Origin: Alphaproteobacteria bacterium
Lineage (GTDB): Bacteria > Pseudomonadota > Alphaproteobacteria > DSM-16000 > Inquilinaceae
Length of the DNA: 64,000 bases
NCBI GenBank assembly: GCA_028277405.1
Contig: JANQGH010000063.1
Coordinates: 1 to 64,000 of the forward strand
Direction: 5' to 3'
The notes under the pieces were generated by a model, which worked only from the letters and a program-made list of their open reading frames with translations, searched no databases and was not told the DNA's origin. Shown in pieces: positions 18,303 through 27,056 of the stretch; position 1 is the first letter of the stretch; every line of letters begins with the position of its first letter. Position numbers and translations under genes: made by a program.

Positions 18303-19357
18303 ACCTGCATGTCGGTGTTGTCGGCCGTGCCCGGATCGCGGCGCTGGTCGACGATAGCGGCTTGGTTGCCCTTGCCGCGGAGCCGATCGAGCAACCTGAT
18401 ATCACGGGCGGCATCTATCGGGCCAAGATCGTTCGCAGGGGCGCGACCGCAGGTGCCACCATCGTCGATCTGGGCGACCGCGAGGCAGTCCTACCCGGTG
18501 CGCCACCGTCGCGGACCACCTTACTGGTTCAGGTCCGCCGGGCGGCCCGCGATGGCAAACGGCCGGAGGCGACAACCGACATCATCCTGCCGGGCCGCTT
18601 CTTGATGGCAGCGCCCGCGCTGTCGGACGTGAAGACGTCGAGCCGGCTGCGCAACGCCAAGACGCAGCGCGATCGGGCGGCGCAGCTTGGGCTCACGGAA
18701 GGCTGGATTTTGCGGCGGTCCTTTGCCGAAGCGAACGACGCCGACATCGACGCCGACGCGCAGCGTTTGAGCACTCTGGTGCAGCGTCTGGAAGCCGGCG
18801 GGATGCCTGGCCTGGTTTTGCGTCCCCATCCGGTTTGGAGCCGGGTCGTTCTGGACGACGGCGCGCCGGCGCAAGTCTATGCGCTGGCTGATCTGTCACG
18901 GTCGGTTCGGACTGATCTGGCGGCGCTCGGTCTTGATCCACCCTTCGCAGGACCTCCCCGCGATTTGGAGGACCTGATCGCACCGCTGCGGACGCCGGAG
19001 GTGGCATTGCCACGCGGCGGCAGACTGACCATTGAGCCAACCCGCGCGCTGATCGCCATCGACGTTGATGCTGGCAGCGCCGGTGCGGAAGCCGCAAATG
19101 CGGCCGCGGTCGATGCCGTCGCGCATCAGCTTCGCCTGCGCAACATCGGCGGCATCGTGGTTATCGATCTTGTGTCCCAGCGGTCCGACTGGCGGCCGGT
19201 CATCGATCGGTTCCGCAGGGCGCTGACGGAGGATCCGGCGCGCACGACGATCGCGGGCGGCGTCTCGCCGCTCGGTCTGCTGCAGCTCTCGCGCGAGCGG
19301 CGCGGCCTGTCGCTGGCGGAGGCCCTTGACGAGTTGCCCCGCGTCGTCGAGACCTGA
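18293..19357 (+). CDS. RNase E/G-like protein, short form with altered catalytic motif
   Basis: A 354-residue protein related to ribonuclease E/G. An S1-like segment (GGIYRAKIVRRGATAGATIVDLG) precedes the RNase H/DNase-like core (TRALIAIDVDAGS, QLRLRNIGGIVVIDLVSQRSDW). It is about 130 residues shorter than E. coli RNase G and lacks the CPxC zinc-link. The motif usually read IDFID is IDLVS here, so the second metal-binding Asp appears to be replaced by Ser. TTG 18293, overlapping maf by 10 bases, fits the family start (LALDLHVGVVG). Its position between maf and yacG is standard for alphaproteobacteria. Confidence 0.8.
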   Translation: MALDLHVGVVGRARIAALVDDSGLVALAAEPIEQPDITGGIYRAKIVRRGATAGATIVDLGDREAVLPGAPPSRTTLLVQVRRAARDGKRPEATTDIILPGRFLMAAPALSDVKTSSRLRNAKTQRDRAAQLGLTEGWILRRSFAEANDADIDADAQRLSTLVQRLEAGGMPGLVLRPHPVWSRVVLDDGAPAQVYALADLSRSVRTDLAALGLDPPFAGPPRDLEDLIAPLRTPEVALPRGGRLTIEPTRALIAIDVDAGSAGAEAANAAAVDAVAHQLRLRNIGGIVVIDLVSQRSDWRPVIDRFRRALTEDPARTTIAGGVSPLGLLQLSRERRGLSLAEALDELPRVVET

Positions 19358-19361
19358 CCCA

Positions 19362-19562
19362 ATGGCTAAGTCAAAGCAGTCCGGCCGAAAAGCCGGCAAG
19401 TGCCCAGTCTGTGGCAAACCGACCGTGCAGGCCCATCGGCCGTTCTGCTCGGCCCATTGCGGCTATGTCGATCTCAACCGCTGGCTGGGCGGCCACTATG
19501 CCATCCCGGCGGTCGAGGAAGACCGGCCGGAAGAGACCGACGGCGACGTCAACGAGCGCTGA
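19362..19562 (+). CDS. yacG: DNA gyrase inhibitor YacG (zinc-binding)
   Basis: A 66-residue protein with the YacG zinc site CPVC-x15-C-x3-C (CPVCGKPTVQAHRPFCSAHC) and the following YVDLNRWLGGHYAIP. YacG binds zinc and inhibits GyrB in E. coli. It starts at ATG 19362, four bases after the RNase G-like stop, and ends the operon. In many alphaproteobacteria a tRNA-Phe gene follows directly; here that tRNA is 11 kb further on. Confidence 0.93.
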   Translation: MAKSKQSGRKAGKCPVCGKPTVQAHRPFCSAHCGYVDLNRWLGGHYAIPAVEEDRPEETDGDVNER

Positions 19563-19593
19563 TTGCCGCCGGTCCCGTCTAACAAACTGACGA

Positions 19594-20235
19594 TCAGTTA
19601 CCAGGCTGCGGTACGATCCTGAGATAGGGCTTCACTTCGTTCCAGCCGTCGGGGAAGCGTTCCTTGGCCTCCTCGTTGCTGACGGCCGGCACGATGATCA
19701 CGTCCTCGCCGCTGTTCCAGTTCACGGGCGTCGCAACCTTGTGCTTGGCGGTCAGTTGCAGGGAGTCGATCACGCGCAGAATTTCATTGAAATTTCTACC
19801 TGTTGACGCTGGATATTGAAGTGAAAGCTTAACTTTCTTGTCAGGCCCGATGATGTAGACCGAGCGGACGGTCATGGTGTCGTCGGCGTTCGGATGGATC
19901 ATGCCGTAGAGCGTTGCGACATTGCGGTCGGCGTCCGCGATCATCGGGAAGTTGACCGCGTGGCCCTGGGTCTCCTCGATGTCCCTAGCCCAGCCGGCAT
20001 GGGCATCCAGCGGGTCGACCGACAGGCCGATGACCTTCACGTTGCGTGCCTCGAACTCAGGCTTCAGCATTGCGGTATAGCCGAGCTCGGTGGTGCAGAC
20101 GGGGGTGTAATCCTTCGGATGCGAGAACAAAACGGCCCATTTGCCGTCGATATAGTCGTGGAACCGAATGCGGCCTTCGGTGGTGTCGGCCTCGAAGTCC
20201 GGAGCCTCGTCACCGATCAGCAGAGCCTGGGTCAT
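19594..20235 (-). CDS. 1-Cys peroxiredoxin (Prx6 type)
   Basis: A 213-residue peroxiredoxin. The peroxidatic cysteine is C47 in HPKDYTPVCTTE, and the long C-terminal part (DGWNEVKPYLRIVPQPGN) is typical of Prx6/1-Cys enzymes. It reduces peroxides in the cytoplasm. ATG 20235 is preceded on its strand by AGGAAGGGGG, a strong ribosome binding site; the upstream frame is not needed. A 7-bp inverted repeat (20260-20266 with 20278-20284) lies in the leader. The gene converges on yacG with 31 bp between stops and no clear terminator. Confidence 0.93.
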   Translation of the reverse strand: MTQALLIGDEAPDFEADTTEGRIRFHDYIDGKWAVLFSHPKDYTPVCTTELGYTAMLKPEFEARNVKVIGLSVDPLDAHAGWARDIEETQGHAVNFPMIADADRNVATLYGMIHPNADDTMTVRSVYIIGPDKKVKLSLQYPASTGRNFNEILRVIDSLQLTAKHKVATPVNWNSGEDVIIVPAVSNEEAKERFPDGWNEVKPYLRIVPQPGN

Positions 20236-20343
20236 GATTACCCCCTTCCTATGGGTTGCCCGGTTCGCAAGGAGAGGGAACCGGTTGTCGGACATTATCC
20301 ACGTTGTGTTCCGCCCGGGCGTGTTCAAGCGGGGACGAGGATC

Positions 20344-21351
20344 TCACTCCGCATGACCGGTATCGTCGACAAAATGCGCAGTCGATTGGCGTTCGCGGTT
20401 GACCGTCAGGCGTGTGACATCGGGCCGCGAATAGTGGCCGGCAACGTCGAAATTCTGCCGTTCCTCGCGCACCCTGGCGTGGTCAAGCTCCGCCACCAGC
20501 AACGCCTCGCGATCGACGACCGGCTCGATGATCCAGCGTCCATCGGGCGCCGCCAGGCACGAGCCGCCGTTGGCGAGGAACGCATCGCTGTTGTCCAGGA
20601 TCTCGTCCAGGCTGGGCGTGTCGGCGGGAAAGTCCTGCGGCCGCATCAGGCCGGAGACGGCGATGACAAAAGACCGCGCCTCCTTGGCGATCACCGGGAT
20701 CAGGTCGTGCGTGTTGTGCAGGCCGCCGGGCCAGGCGGAGACATGCAGATCCTCGCCCTGGGCGTACATCGCCGCGCGCACCAGCGGCAGCCAGTTTTCG
20801 TAACAGTTCAGGCCGCCGACGCGAAATGCGCCCAGATCGTGGACGCGCAGGCCGTGCCCATCGCCCTGGCCCCAGGCCAGCCGTTCCTCATAGGTGGGCT
20901 GCAGCTTACGGTGAACGGATCGGACGACGCCCTCGGCGTCGATGTAGACCAGTGAGCAATAGAGCGTGTGGCCGCCGCGATCGGGCGCCCGTTCCATGCA
21001 GCCGAGATAGACCGCGATCCCTCGGTCTCGCGCCGCCGCCGCGATTGGGTCCAGATCCCGATCAATCACCACGCCCTGGTCCAGGTAGTGGGCGAAGATC
21101 GCCTTCTGCTTTGGATCGTTGAAGCGTGCGCCGTCGGTGCGTTCGATCCAGAAAGGATAGCCGGGCACCAGCGCCTCGCCGAAGCAGATCAGGTCGCAGC
21201 CCTGGTCGGCCGCCAGATGGATCTGGTCCAGCACCTTGGCCAACGTCCTGTCGCGGTCGAGCCAGACGGGCGCGATCTGGGCCAACGCGACTGTCAATCG
21301 GTCCTGGTCGCGGGGCCGCGACTCCGCTGGCTCAGCCTTTATGATCTCCAT
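20344..21351 (-). CDS. Nitrilase-family carbon–nitrogen hydrolase
   Basis: A 335-residue nitrilase. The catalytic triad is E59 (CFGEALVPGYPFW), K149 (SVHRKLQPTYEERLAW) and C183 (GGLNCYENWLPL). The CYENWLP context and the length fit true nitrilases or cyanide-type hydrolases rather than amidases, converting a nitrile to a carboxylic acid and ammonia. ATG 21351 starts shortly before the first strand; the frame runs to 21486 without family support. It lies downstream of the GST gene on the same strand (55 bp), at the end of a long co-directional block. Confidence 0.93.
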   Translation of the reverse strand: MEIIKAEPAESRPRDQDRLTVALAQIAPVWLDRDRTLAKVLDQIHLAADQGCDLICFGEALVPGYPFWIERTDGARFNDPKQKAIFAHYLDQGVVIDRDLDPIAAAARDRGIAVYLGCMERAPDRGGHTLYCSLVYIDAEGVVRSVHRKLQPTYEERLAWGQGDGHGLRVHDLGAFRVGGLNCYENWLPLVRAAMYAQGEDLHVSAWPGGLHNTHDLIPVIAKEARSFVIAVSGLMRPQDFPADTPSLDEILDNSDAFLANGGSCLAAPDGRWIIEPVVDREALLVAELDHARVREERQNFDVAGHYSRPDVTRLTVNRERQSTAHFVDDTGHAE

Positions 21352-21406
21352 GTCCGCCTTCCATGTTGCTGCGCCGAACCGATTACCACGGACAAGACGG
21401 TCTCGT

Positions 21407-22015
21407 TCAGCCACCCAGCGCCGCTTTGTCGAATTCGGTCGCCTGGGCGGCGGACGGCTGGGCCCAGCAGCGCGCAACCCAGTCACGGATAACCGGCACG
21501 TCGGGCATCAAGTCCGGTGCCCATGTGAAGGGGGAACAGAGCAGCAGGTCGGCGGCCGTGAACCGATCACCAAGCAGGAACGGTGCATCGGCGAGCGCCG
21601 TTGAAAGCCTCGATGCCATTTCGCCCACGCCGCGGAATGTGCTTACGAGCATGGGGTGTTCCACTTCCGCCGCGTGCAGGACCAGGACCGGTTCCATGAC
21701 GTCGCCATAATAGGCCAGCCAACTCAGGTAAGGGCCGCGCAGCGGATCGCCGACCGCCGCGCCAAAGCCGGCATCCGGGAACAGGTCGGTCAGATAAAGG
21801 ATGATCGCGGAGGATTCCCAAATCTCCGCCCCGTCATGGACCAGCAGCGGCACCTTGCCTTCCGGATGCGGGTTTCGGGCGTCCGGCCCGCCCGAACCGT
21901 CGCGGCGCGGGATGGTCACATTGACGATGTCGATCTTGTCCATGATGCCGAGCTCGTAGGCGAGCCAGACGATGCGGGACGAGCGTGAGAGCGGAGCATG
22001 ATAGAGGGTTAGCAT
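21407..22015 (-). CDS. Glutathione S-transferase family protein
   Basis: A 202-residue cytosolic GST-like protein. The N-terminal thioredoxin-fold half is MLTLYHAPLSRSSRIVWLAYELG, with the glutathione-binding GKVPLLVHDGAEIWESSAIILYL. The C-terminal helical half ends with FLLGDRFTAADLLLCSPFTW, the N-capping box region. It likely conjugates or isomerises a substrate or detoxifies a by-product in the cytoplasm. It sits between a FAD oxidoreductase (89 bp upstream) and a nitrilase, both on the same strand. Confidence 0.9.
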   Translation of the reverse strand: MLTLYHAPLSRSSRIVWLAYELGIMDKIDIVNVTIPRRDGSGGPDARNPHPEGKVPLLVHDGAEIWESSAIILYLTDLFPDAGFGAAVGDPLRGPYLSWLAYYGDVMEPVLVLHAAEVEHPMLVSTFRGVGEMASRLSTALADAPFLLGDRFTAADLLLCSPFTWAPDLMPDVPVIRDWVARCWAQPSAAQATEFDKAALGG

Positions 22016-22104
22016 CTTTGTTCCTGCGTTCGAGGGCGACCTTCCGGCAGGCAGTATGCCCCATCGATACTGTCAGGTATTGTCAGTAGTCGCGCTTGTT
22101 TCCG

Positions 22105-23574
22105 TCACGGCGCGGCCGGCAAGGCCTCTTCGGCATCAGCATCCTGCCATTCGTCGCCCAGCAGCTCCGGCGTGTCAAAGGCCTTCAGATTCTCGAAATG
22201 TTGAGCCCGATCCTCGACGAACAGCGACCGGGCGATGCCGCGCGCAAGACGCTCGGCACCCTCGCTGACCGCCGGAATGTCGCCTGACAGCTTGCCGTGG
22301 CTCAGCGTGGCGGGGAAGTTGAAGCAGTGCAGGTGCTTCAGCGCCGGGCATGATCCGGGCTCGCGCTCGCGGAACTCAAAGGCCGGTCCCAGATCCGGAA
22401 ACGCGGTCAGTTCCTCGTTCTCCTCGCCAGGCGGCGGGGTATGGCGGTCGAGCCACAGGCGGATGTGTGGGGCGAACGCCGCCAGTTCCGGCCGCAGCGA
22501 CATGTCGGCCATGAAGCCGGTGCCAAAGATGATGAAGTCGAGGTCGAAACGCCCTTTCGGGGTCGTCGCGACCAGCGCCCCGTTCACCTGTTTCAGCTCG
22601 GTGATGGGGCAGCCGAAATAGAACCGCGCGTTGGGGTGGCGCGACACGCGCAAGGTGCTCTCGCGCGGCGGCGGGGTCTGTTCCTTGAACGCGTAGTCGA
22701 GGAAGCGCCATTTCCATGCGTCCGGCAGGCCGACAAAGCCGTGCACGACGCCCTGACTGCCGATGCCGGTCATCTTGTTGATGCGCGGCATGTCTTGTCG
22801 CCGGATCAGCATGTCGAGGCTGGCTGCGCCCGCCTCCAGCGCCTCGCCGGCATTGTCCATGGCGGATGCGCCGGCACCGATCACCGCGACGCGCTTGCCG
22901 GCCAGCCGGCCGAAATCGATGTCGTCGGCGGAATGCGCCCAGAAGCGTCGATCGACCTTTCGGGCGAAGGGCGGCACGTAGGGTCCGCCCAGCCCATCGC
23001 GTCCGGTCGCCAGCACGATCCGGCGCGCGATCGCATGCTCGTCCGGGTTTCCATCGCTGCGCAGGCGCAGATCGAACAGGCCGTCGGGCCGGGGCTGGAT
23101 GGCGGTCACCTCAACGCCGTTGCGCACGGCCAAGTCGAGCACATGGCGGTACCAGACGAGGTATTCCATCCATTGCGGGCGCGGGATCTTGCCCAGCCGG
23201 TCCCATGCCGCCCGGCCGAACTGGGCCTCGTACCAGGCGCGGAACGTCAGGGCCGGCAGTCCCAGCGCCGGGCCGGTCAGGCTCTTGGGCGACCGCAGGG
23301 TTTCCATCCGGGCGTAGGTGAGCCAGGGGCCTTCATGACCCGCCGGCGCGCTGTCCAGGATCGTGATGTTGTCGAGCCCGACGCGCCGCAAGGCCGCTGC
23401 CGCCGCCAGGCCGCACATGCCGCCGCCGATGACGACCACGTCCCAGACCCTTTGGCCGTCGGCATGGCGCGGCAGACACCAGGATTTCGGCGGGTAGTCC
23501 AGCCAGTCCAGATCCTGGCGCAGGCGGTGTTCTAAGGCGTCCAGACCGATGGGTCTGTCATTCGATGTGGTCAT
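22105..23574 (-). CDS. FAD/NAD(P)-binding oxidoreductase (flavin monooxygenase-like)
   Basis: A 489-residue flavoprotein with two Rossmann motifs: VVVIGGGMCGLAAAA near residues 47-60 for FAD, and VAVIGAGASAMDNAGE near 230 for NAD(P)H. A late FIIFGTGF segment is typical of the family. The overall arrangement resembles flavin-containing and N-hydroxylating monooxygenases; the substrate cannot be inferred. Its ATG overlaps the LysR stop by four bases, so it is translated from the same transcript as the upstream regulator, HIT and tct genes. Confidence 0.85.
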   Translation of the reverse strand: MTTSNDRPIGLDALEHRLRQDLDWLDYPPKSWCLPRHADGQRVWDVVVIGGGMCGLAAAAALRRVGLDNITILDSAPAGHEGPWLTYARMETLRSPKSLTGPALGLPALTFRAWYEAQFGRAAWDRLGKIPRPQWMEYLVWYRHVLDLAVRNGVEVTAIQPRPDGLFDLRLRSDGNPDEHAIARRIVLATGRDGLGGPYVPPFARKVDRRFWAHSADDIDFGRLAGKRVAVIGAGASAMDNAGEALEAGAASLDMLIRRQDMPRINKMTGIGSQGVVHGFVGLPDAWKWRFLDYAFKEQTPPPRESTLRVSRHPNARFYFGCPITELKQVNGALVATTPKGRFDLDFIIFGTGFMADMSLRPELAAFAPHIRLWLDRHTPPPGEENEELTAFPDLGPAFEFREREPGSCPALKHLHCFNFPATLSHGKLSGDIPAVSEGAERLARGIARSLFVEDRAQHFENLKAFDTPELLGDEWQDADAEEALPAAP

Positions 23575-24557
23575 TCCAGCGCTCCCCCAACCAGCTCCTC
23601 GGCGATATCGGGGCCGAAGACGGCGTCGCCCAGAGCGTGCAGGGCGCCGGGATCAAGCTTGCGCATGTCCGGCATGGTGGATGCCAAGGTGTCCGACAGG
23701 GCGTCGATCAACGAGGCCACGGCCGCGTCGGGTGGCCTGGCGGCCGGCGTCACCACGCCCCAAAGGAACGGGATGTGGTGGTCGATCGGTCGGGCCACGA
23801 CACCCTCCATCGGCACCGACAAGGCCGTCATGCGATCGACCAGCGCGACGCCCAGCCCATGGCTTGCGGCGATCATGGCGTAGATGCTGCCGTTAGTCTC
23901 CAAGCGCCTGGCCGGATTGATACCGGCTGCCGCCAGCGCCCGGTCGACCCGGCGGCGCAGCCGGTACGGGTTGGTCATGGTGATGACCCGGCGCTCGGCG
24001 AGATCCGACAAAGCGACCACCGGCCGATCGGCCAGAGGATCATCCGATTTCACCACCGCGACCGAGCCGGCGTCCACGACCCAATGCAGGGTCAGGCCCG
24101 GATGGTCGATCGGCAGGCTGGCCAGGCCGATATCGATGGTGAGGTCCAGCACCGAGCGGATGATCTCCTCCGCCGCGGTCGAGCGCACCGACACCTGCTC
24201 CGGCAAGCGGTCGAGCGTGGTCAGGGCGGCGGGCACCAGGCTGGTCGCCAAGGCCGGGATGGCGGCGATCCTGAGCGCCCGTTCCTCCGCGCGGGCGATG
24301 GCGGCGGCCCGCTCCTGAATCCGGCCGAGACCGATCAGCGACCGGTCGACCTCCTCATGCAGTTGCAGGGCGCGGCTGGTCGGTGTCACCCGGGCGCCGG
24401 TGCGGTCGAACAGGGTAAAGCCGACGCTGGCCTCCAACTCCTTGATCAGCCGCGTCACCGCCGGCTGGGACCGGTCCAACAGACGCGCCGCCCCGGTAAT
24501 GCTGCCGGCCGACATGACGGCGGCGAAGGCTTCTAGCTGGCGCAGGTTCATTCGCAC
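23571..24557 (-). CDS. LysR-family transcriptional regulator
   Basis: A 328-residue LysR regulator. The N-terminal winged helix is MNLRQLEAFAAVMSAGSITGAARLLDRSQPAVTRLIKELE (split here), and the C-terminal half is the two-lobed effector domain. It is unusual in lying inside a co-directional series (3 bases after the HIT gene, overlapping the monooxygenase) rather than divergent from its targets. It probably controls the tct operon, with a tricarboxylate-like or aromatic acid effector as inference only. Confidence 0.92.
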   Translation of the reverse strand: MRMNLRQLEAFAAVMSAGSITGAARLLDRSQPAVTRLIKELEASVGFTLFDRTGARVTPTSRALQLHEEVDRSLIGLGRIQERAAAIARAEERALRIAAIPALATSLVPAALTTLDRLPEQVSVRSTAAEEIIRSVLDLTIDIGLASLPIDHPGLTLHWVVDAGSVAVVKSDDPLADRPVVALSDLAERRVITMTNPYRLRRRVDRALAAAGINPARRLETNGSIYAMIAASHGLGVALVDRMTALSVPMEGVVARPIDHHIPFLWGVVTPAARPPDAAVASLIDALSDTLASTMPDMRKLDPGALHALGDAVFGPDIAEELVGGALE

Positions 24558-24560
24558 CCC

Positions 24561-25025
24561 CTACAGCTTGGCCACACCCGGATCGGTATGGTCCTCGATG
24601 GGGGAGAGAATTGCGCGCTCGCGGAACGCCTCCTGAAACAGGCGCTGGCGGTCGCGGAATGCGGTTTCGTCCGACCAATGCTCGTATGGCCGCGACCAGA
24701 CGACTTTGGGCCAGGCGGCGTCGCTGGTGGTACGGCCGACGACGTGAATATGCATCTGGGGCGCGCGGTTGCCGATGTCGGCGCTGTTGATCCGGCTGAC
24801 ATCGAACATGTCGCGAATGACCTCCGCCGCCGTTGCGATCTCCTCGATCAGCAGCGTGCGGTCGGCCGGGGTCAGGTCCCACAGCTCCTCCACATCCGTC
24901 AGGCGCGGCACCAGCAGCAGCCAGGGGTAGCGGGTGTCGTCCATCAGCAGAACGCGGCACAGGGTCAGGTCGCCGACCGGCAGCGTCGCCGTGACCAATC
25001 TGGGGTTGAGAACGAAGTCGCTCAT
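24561..25025 (-). CDS. HIT-domain protein
   Basis: A 154-residue histidine-triad superfamily protein. The motif reads QMHIHVV (NRAPQMHIHVVGR, about residues 88-100), with the first histidine of HxHxH replaced by Gln as in the HIT subgroup found in many proteobacteria. The N-terminal half contains YPWLLLVPRLTDVEEL. Such proteins are nucleotide hydrolases or transferases; the function here is unknown. It lies three bases after tctA and three before the LysR gene, so it is part of the operon. Confidence 0.85.
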   Translation of the reverse strand: MSDFVLNPRLVTATLPVGDLTLCRVLLMDDTRYPWLLLVPRLTDVEELWDLTPADRTLLIEEIATAAEVIRDMFDVSRINSADIGNRAPQMHIHVVGRTTSDAAWPKVVWSRPYEHWSDETAFRDRQRLFQEAFRERAILSPIEDHTDPGVAKL

Positions 25026-25028
25026 GGC

Positions 25029-26525
25029 TCAAGCCTCGACCGCGCGCCGGCGTGCCAGCAGGGCGCGGACAATCGGATAGAACAGCACCATCGCCGTCAG
25101 CGCGATGACGATCCAACTGACCAGCGACGAGAACAGGGCGGTCCAGTCACCGCCGGAGATCAGCAACGCCAGGCGGAACTGCTGTTCCGCCAGGCTACCC
25201 AGGATCAGACCCAGAATGACGGGGGGCAGCGGGATGCCGACCCGGTCCAGCACATAGCCGACCGCGCCGAACACCAGCATCAGCCAGACCTCGAAGATCG
25301 AGTTGTTCAGCGTGTAGATGCCGACCACGGCCAGCGCGATGATCAGCGGTGACAGAATGATCGGTGGCACGCGCAGAACCTGGGCGAAGACCCGCGCGGC
25401 AAAGGCGCCGCCGAAGAAGAACAGCAGGGCACCGGTCAGCAGCATCTGGATCATGAAGCCATAGACGATCAGGCCGTTCTCGCGGAAGAGCTGCGGCCCG
25501 GGCTGCAGCCCGTGGACCAGCAAGCCGGCCATGATCACCGCCGCCACGCCGCTGCCGGGGATGCCGAGGGTGAGTGCCGGGATCATGGCGGCGGCATTGT
25601 CGGCATTGTTGCCGCATTCGGCGGCCGCCACCCCTTGCGGGTTGCCTTTGCCGAAGCTGTCCGGGTCCTTCGAGGCGCGCCTGGTTTCGTTATAGGCGAT
25701 GAAGGCGGCCATGGAGCCGCCGGTGCCCGGCAGGATGCCGACCAGCACGCCGATGACGCCGGCGCGGATCCAGGTCGGGATGAAGCGGGGGATCTCGCGC
25801 CAGATCGCGGCACCGCGGGTCGAGCGCAGATCACTGCCGCTCATGCCGCGTTTCAGGCCGCTCTCGGCCATGCGAACGGCCGGCGGGATGGCGTAAAGCC
25901 CGGTCAGCACGACCAGCAGTTCCAGGCCGTCGAGCAGGTAGCGGTTGTCGAAGGTGAACCGTTCGTGCCCCGACACCGTGTCGATGCCGACCATGCTGAG
26001 CAAGAGGCCGATGCCGGCGGCGACGAAGCCCTTGACCGGATCGCGGCCGAGCAGGACGGCGATGCTACTGAGGCCGAACAGGGCGACCCAGAAATACTCC
26101 GCCGGGCCGAACAGCAGGGTGACCTTCACCAACTGCGGCGCGATCGTGATCAACGCAATGGCGGAGATGATGCTGCCGATTGCCGACGACCAGCAGGCGA
26201 TCTTCAGCGCGTAGCCAGCCTTACCTTGCTGGGCCAGCGGGTTGCCGTCGAACGTGGTGACGATCGAGGGTGGCGTGCCCGGGATCTTCAGCAAGATCGC
26301 CGGGATCGCGCCGCCATACATGGCGCCGTTGTAGATCCCCGCCATCATGCCCAGCGCCACCAGCGGGCTCATGGAGAAGGTCAGCGGGATCAGAATGGCG
26401 ATGGTCATGGTCGCCGTCAGGCCGGGCAGGGCGCCCGCGACCATGCCCATCAAGGTGCCGAGCACGATGGCGATCAGGTTCTGAACCCGCAGCACCTCGA
26501 CGAAGGCATCGAAGAAAAGCTCCAT
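25029..26525 (-). CDS. Tripartite tricarboxylate transporter, large membrane subunit TctA
   Basis: A 498-residue membrane protein with about 12 hydrophobic segments. Family motifs include GALPGLTATMTIAILIPLTF, YNGAMYGGAIPAILLKIPGTPPSIVTTFDG (split) and the repeat-related GILPGTGGSMAAFIAYNE with GVAAAECGNNADNAAAMIPALTLGIPGSG. It is the permease of a TctABC system driven by an ion gradient. The gene is 12 bases downstream of tctB. The substrate is unknown; the neighbouring nitrilase and monooxygenase suggest an organic acid other than citrate. Confidence 0.95.
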   Translation of the reverse strand: MELFFDAFVEVLRVQNLIAIVLGTLMGMVAGALPGLTATMTIAILIPLTFSMSPLVALGMMAGIYNGAMYGGAIPAILLKIPGTPPSIVTTFDGNPLAQQGKAGYALKIACWSSAIGSIISAIALITIAPQLVKVTLLFGPAEYFWVALFGLSSIAVLLGRDPVKGFVAAGIGLLLSMVGIDTVSGHERFTFDNRYLLDGLELLVVLTGLYAIPPAVRMAESGLKRGMSGSDLRSTRGAAIWREIPRFIPTWIRAGVIGVLVGILPGTGGSMAAFIAYNETRRASKDPDSFGKGNPQGVAAAECGNNADNAAAMIPALTLGIPGSGVAAVIMAGLLVHGLQPGPQLFRENGLIVYGFMIQMLLTGALLFFFGGAFAARVFAQVLRVPPIILSPLIIALAVVGIYTLNNSIFEVWLMLVFGAVGYVLDRVGIPLPPVILGLILGSLAEQQFRLALLISGGDWTALFSSLVSWIVIALTAMVLFYPIVRALLARRRAVEA

Positions 26526-26537
26526 CGACGCGCCCCG

Positions 26538-26987
26538 TCAGAGCCCGACCACGATGTCCGGCGGCAAGCGCCGTTCGAACACCTGGATGAAAACGATGTA
26601 GATCAAGATATCGAACACCAATGCGATCGCGATCGCCACCATCGGGCGGCGATAGCCCAGAATGAGGGCCAGGGCCGGGATGAAGATCAGCGTCGAGGTG
26701 AAATAGCCGATGGTCGAGACGCCGAGCACGTAGATCGGCAACGCCACCACGGCGATCGCCCAGCGGCCGACGCTTTCGAACATGCGCCAGCCCTGATCGA
26801 CGGCGTCGGCACGCAGCGCCCAGATGGCCCGCACCGCCATCGCCACGGTGAAGACGGCGGTGAAGCCGATGATCATGCGCGGGAACAGGCGTGCCTGGGC
26901 CGGGATGTCGGCAAGCGATATCCAGCCGCCGATCAGCAGCGCCAGAAAGCCCGCGCAGAACGCGATCTCGACCTGTTTTTGGTTCAT
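26538..26987 (-). CDS. Tripartite tricarboxylate transporter, small membrane subunit TctB
   Basis: A 149-residue membrane protein with four predicted helices, the normal TctB layout: IAFCAGFLALLIGGWISL, IIGFTAVFTVAMAVRAIW, WAIAVVALPIYVLGVSTIGYF and TLIFIPALALILGYRRPMVAIAIALVF. It lies between tctC (69 bases upstream) and tctA (12 bases downstream). Sequence conservation in this family is low, so the assignment rests mainly on topology and position. Confidence 0.9.
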   Translation of the reverse strand: MNQKQVEIAFCAGFLALLIGGWISLADIPAQARLFPRMIIGFTAVFTVAMAVRAIWALRADAVDQGWRMFESVGRWAIAVVALPIYVLGVSTIGYFTSTLIFIPALALILGYRRPMVAIAIALVFDILIYIVFIQVFERRLPPDIVVGL

Positions 26988-27056
26988 CTGATTTGGCGCG
27001 GAACGGGGGCGGGCGGTGGTCTCAAACCGCCGCCCGCCAAAATCAGCTCAGACCGG

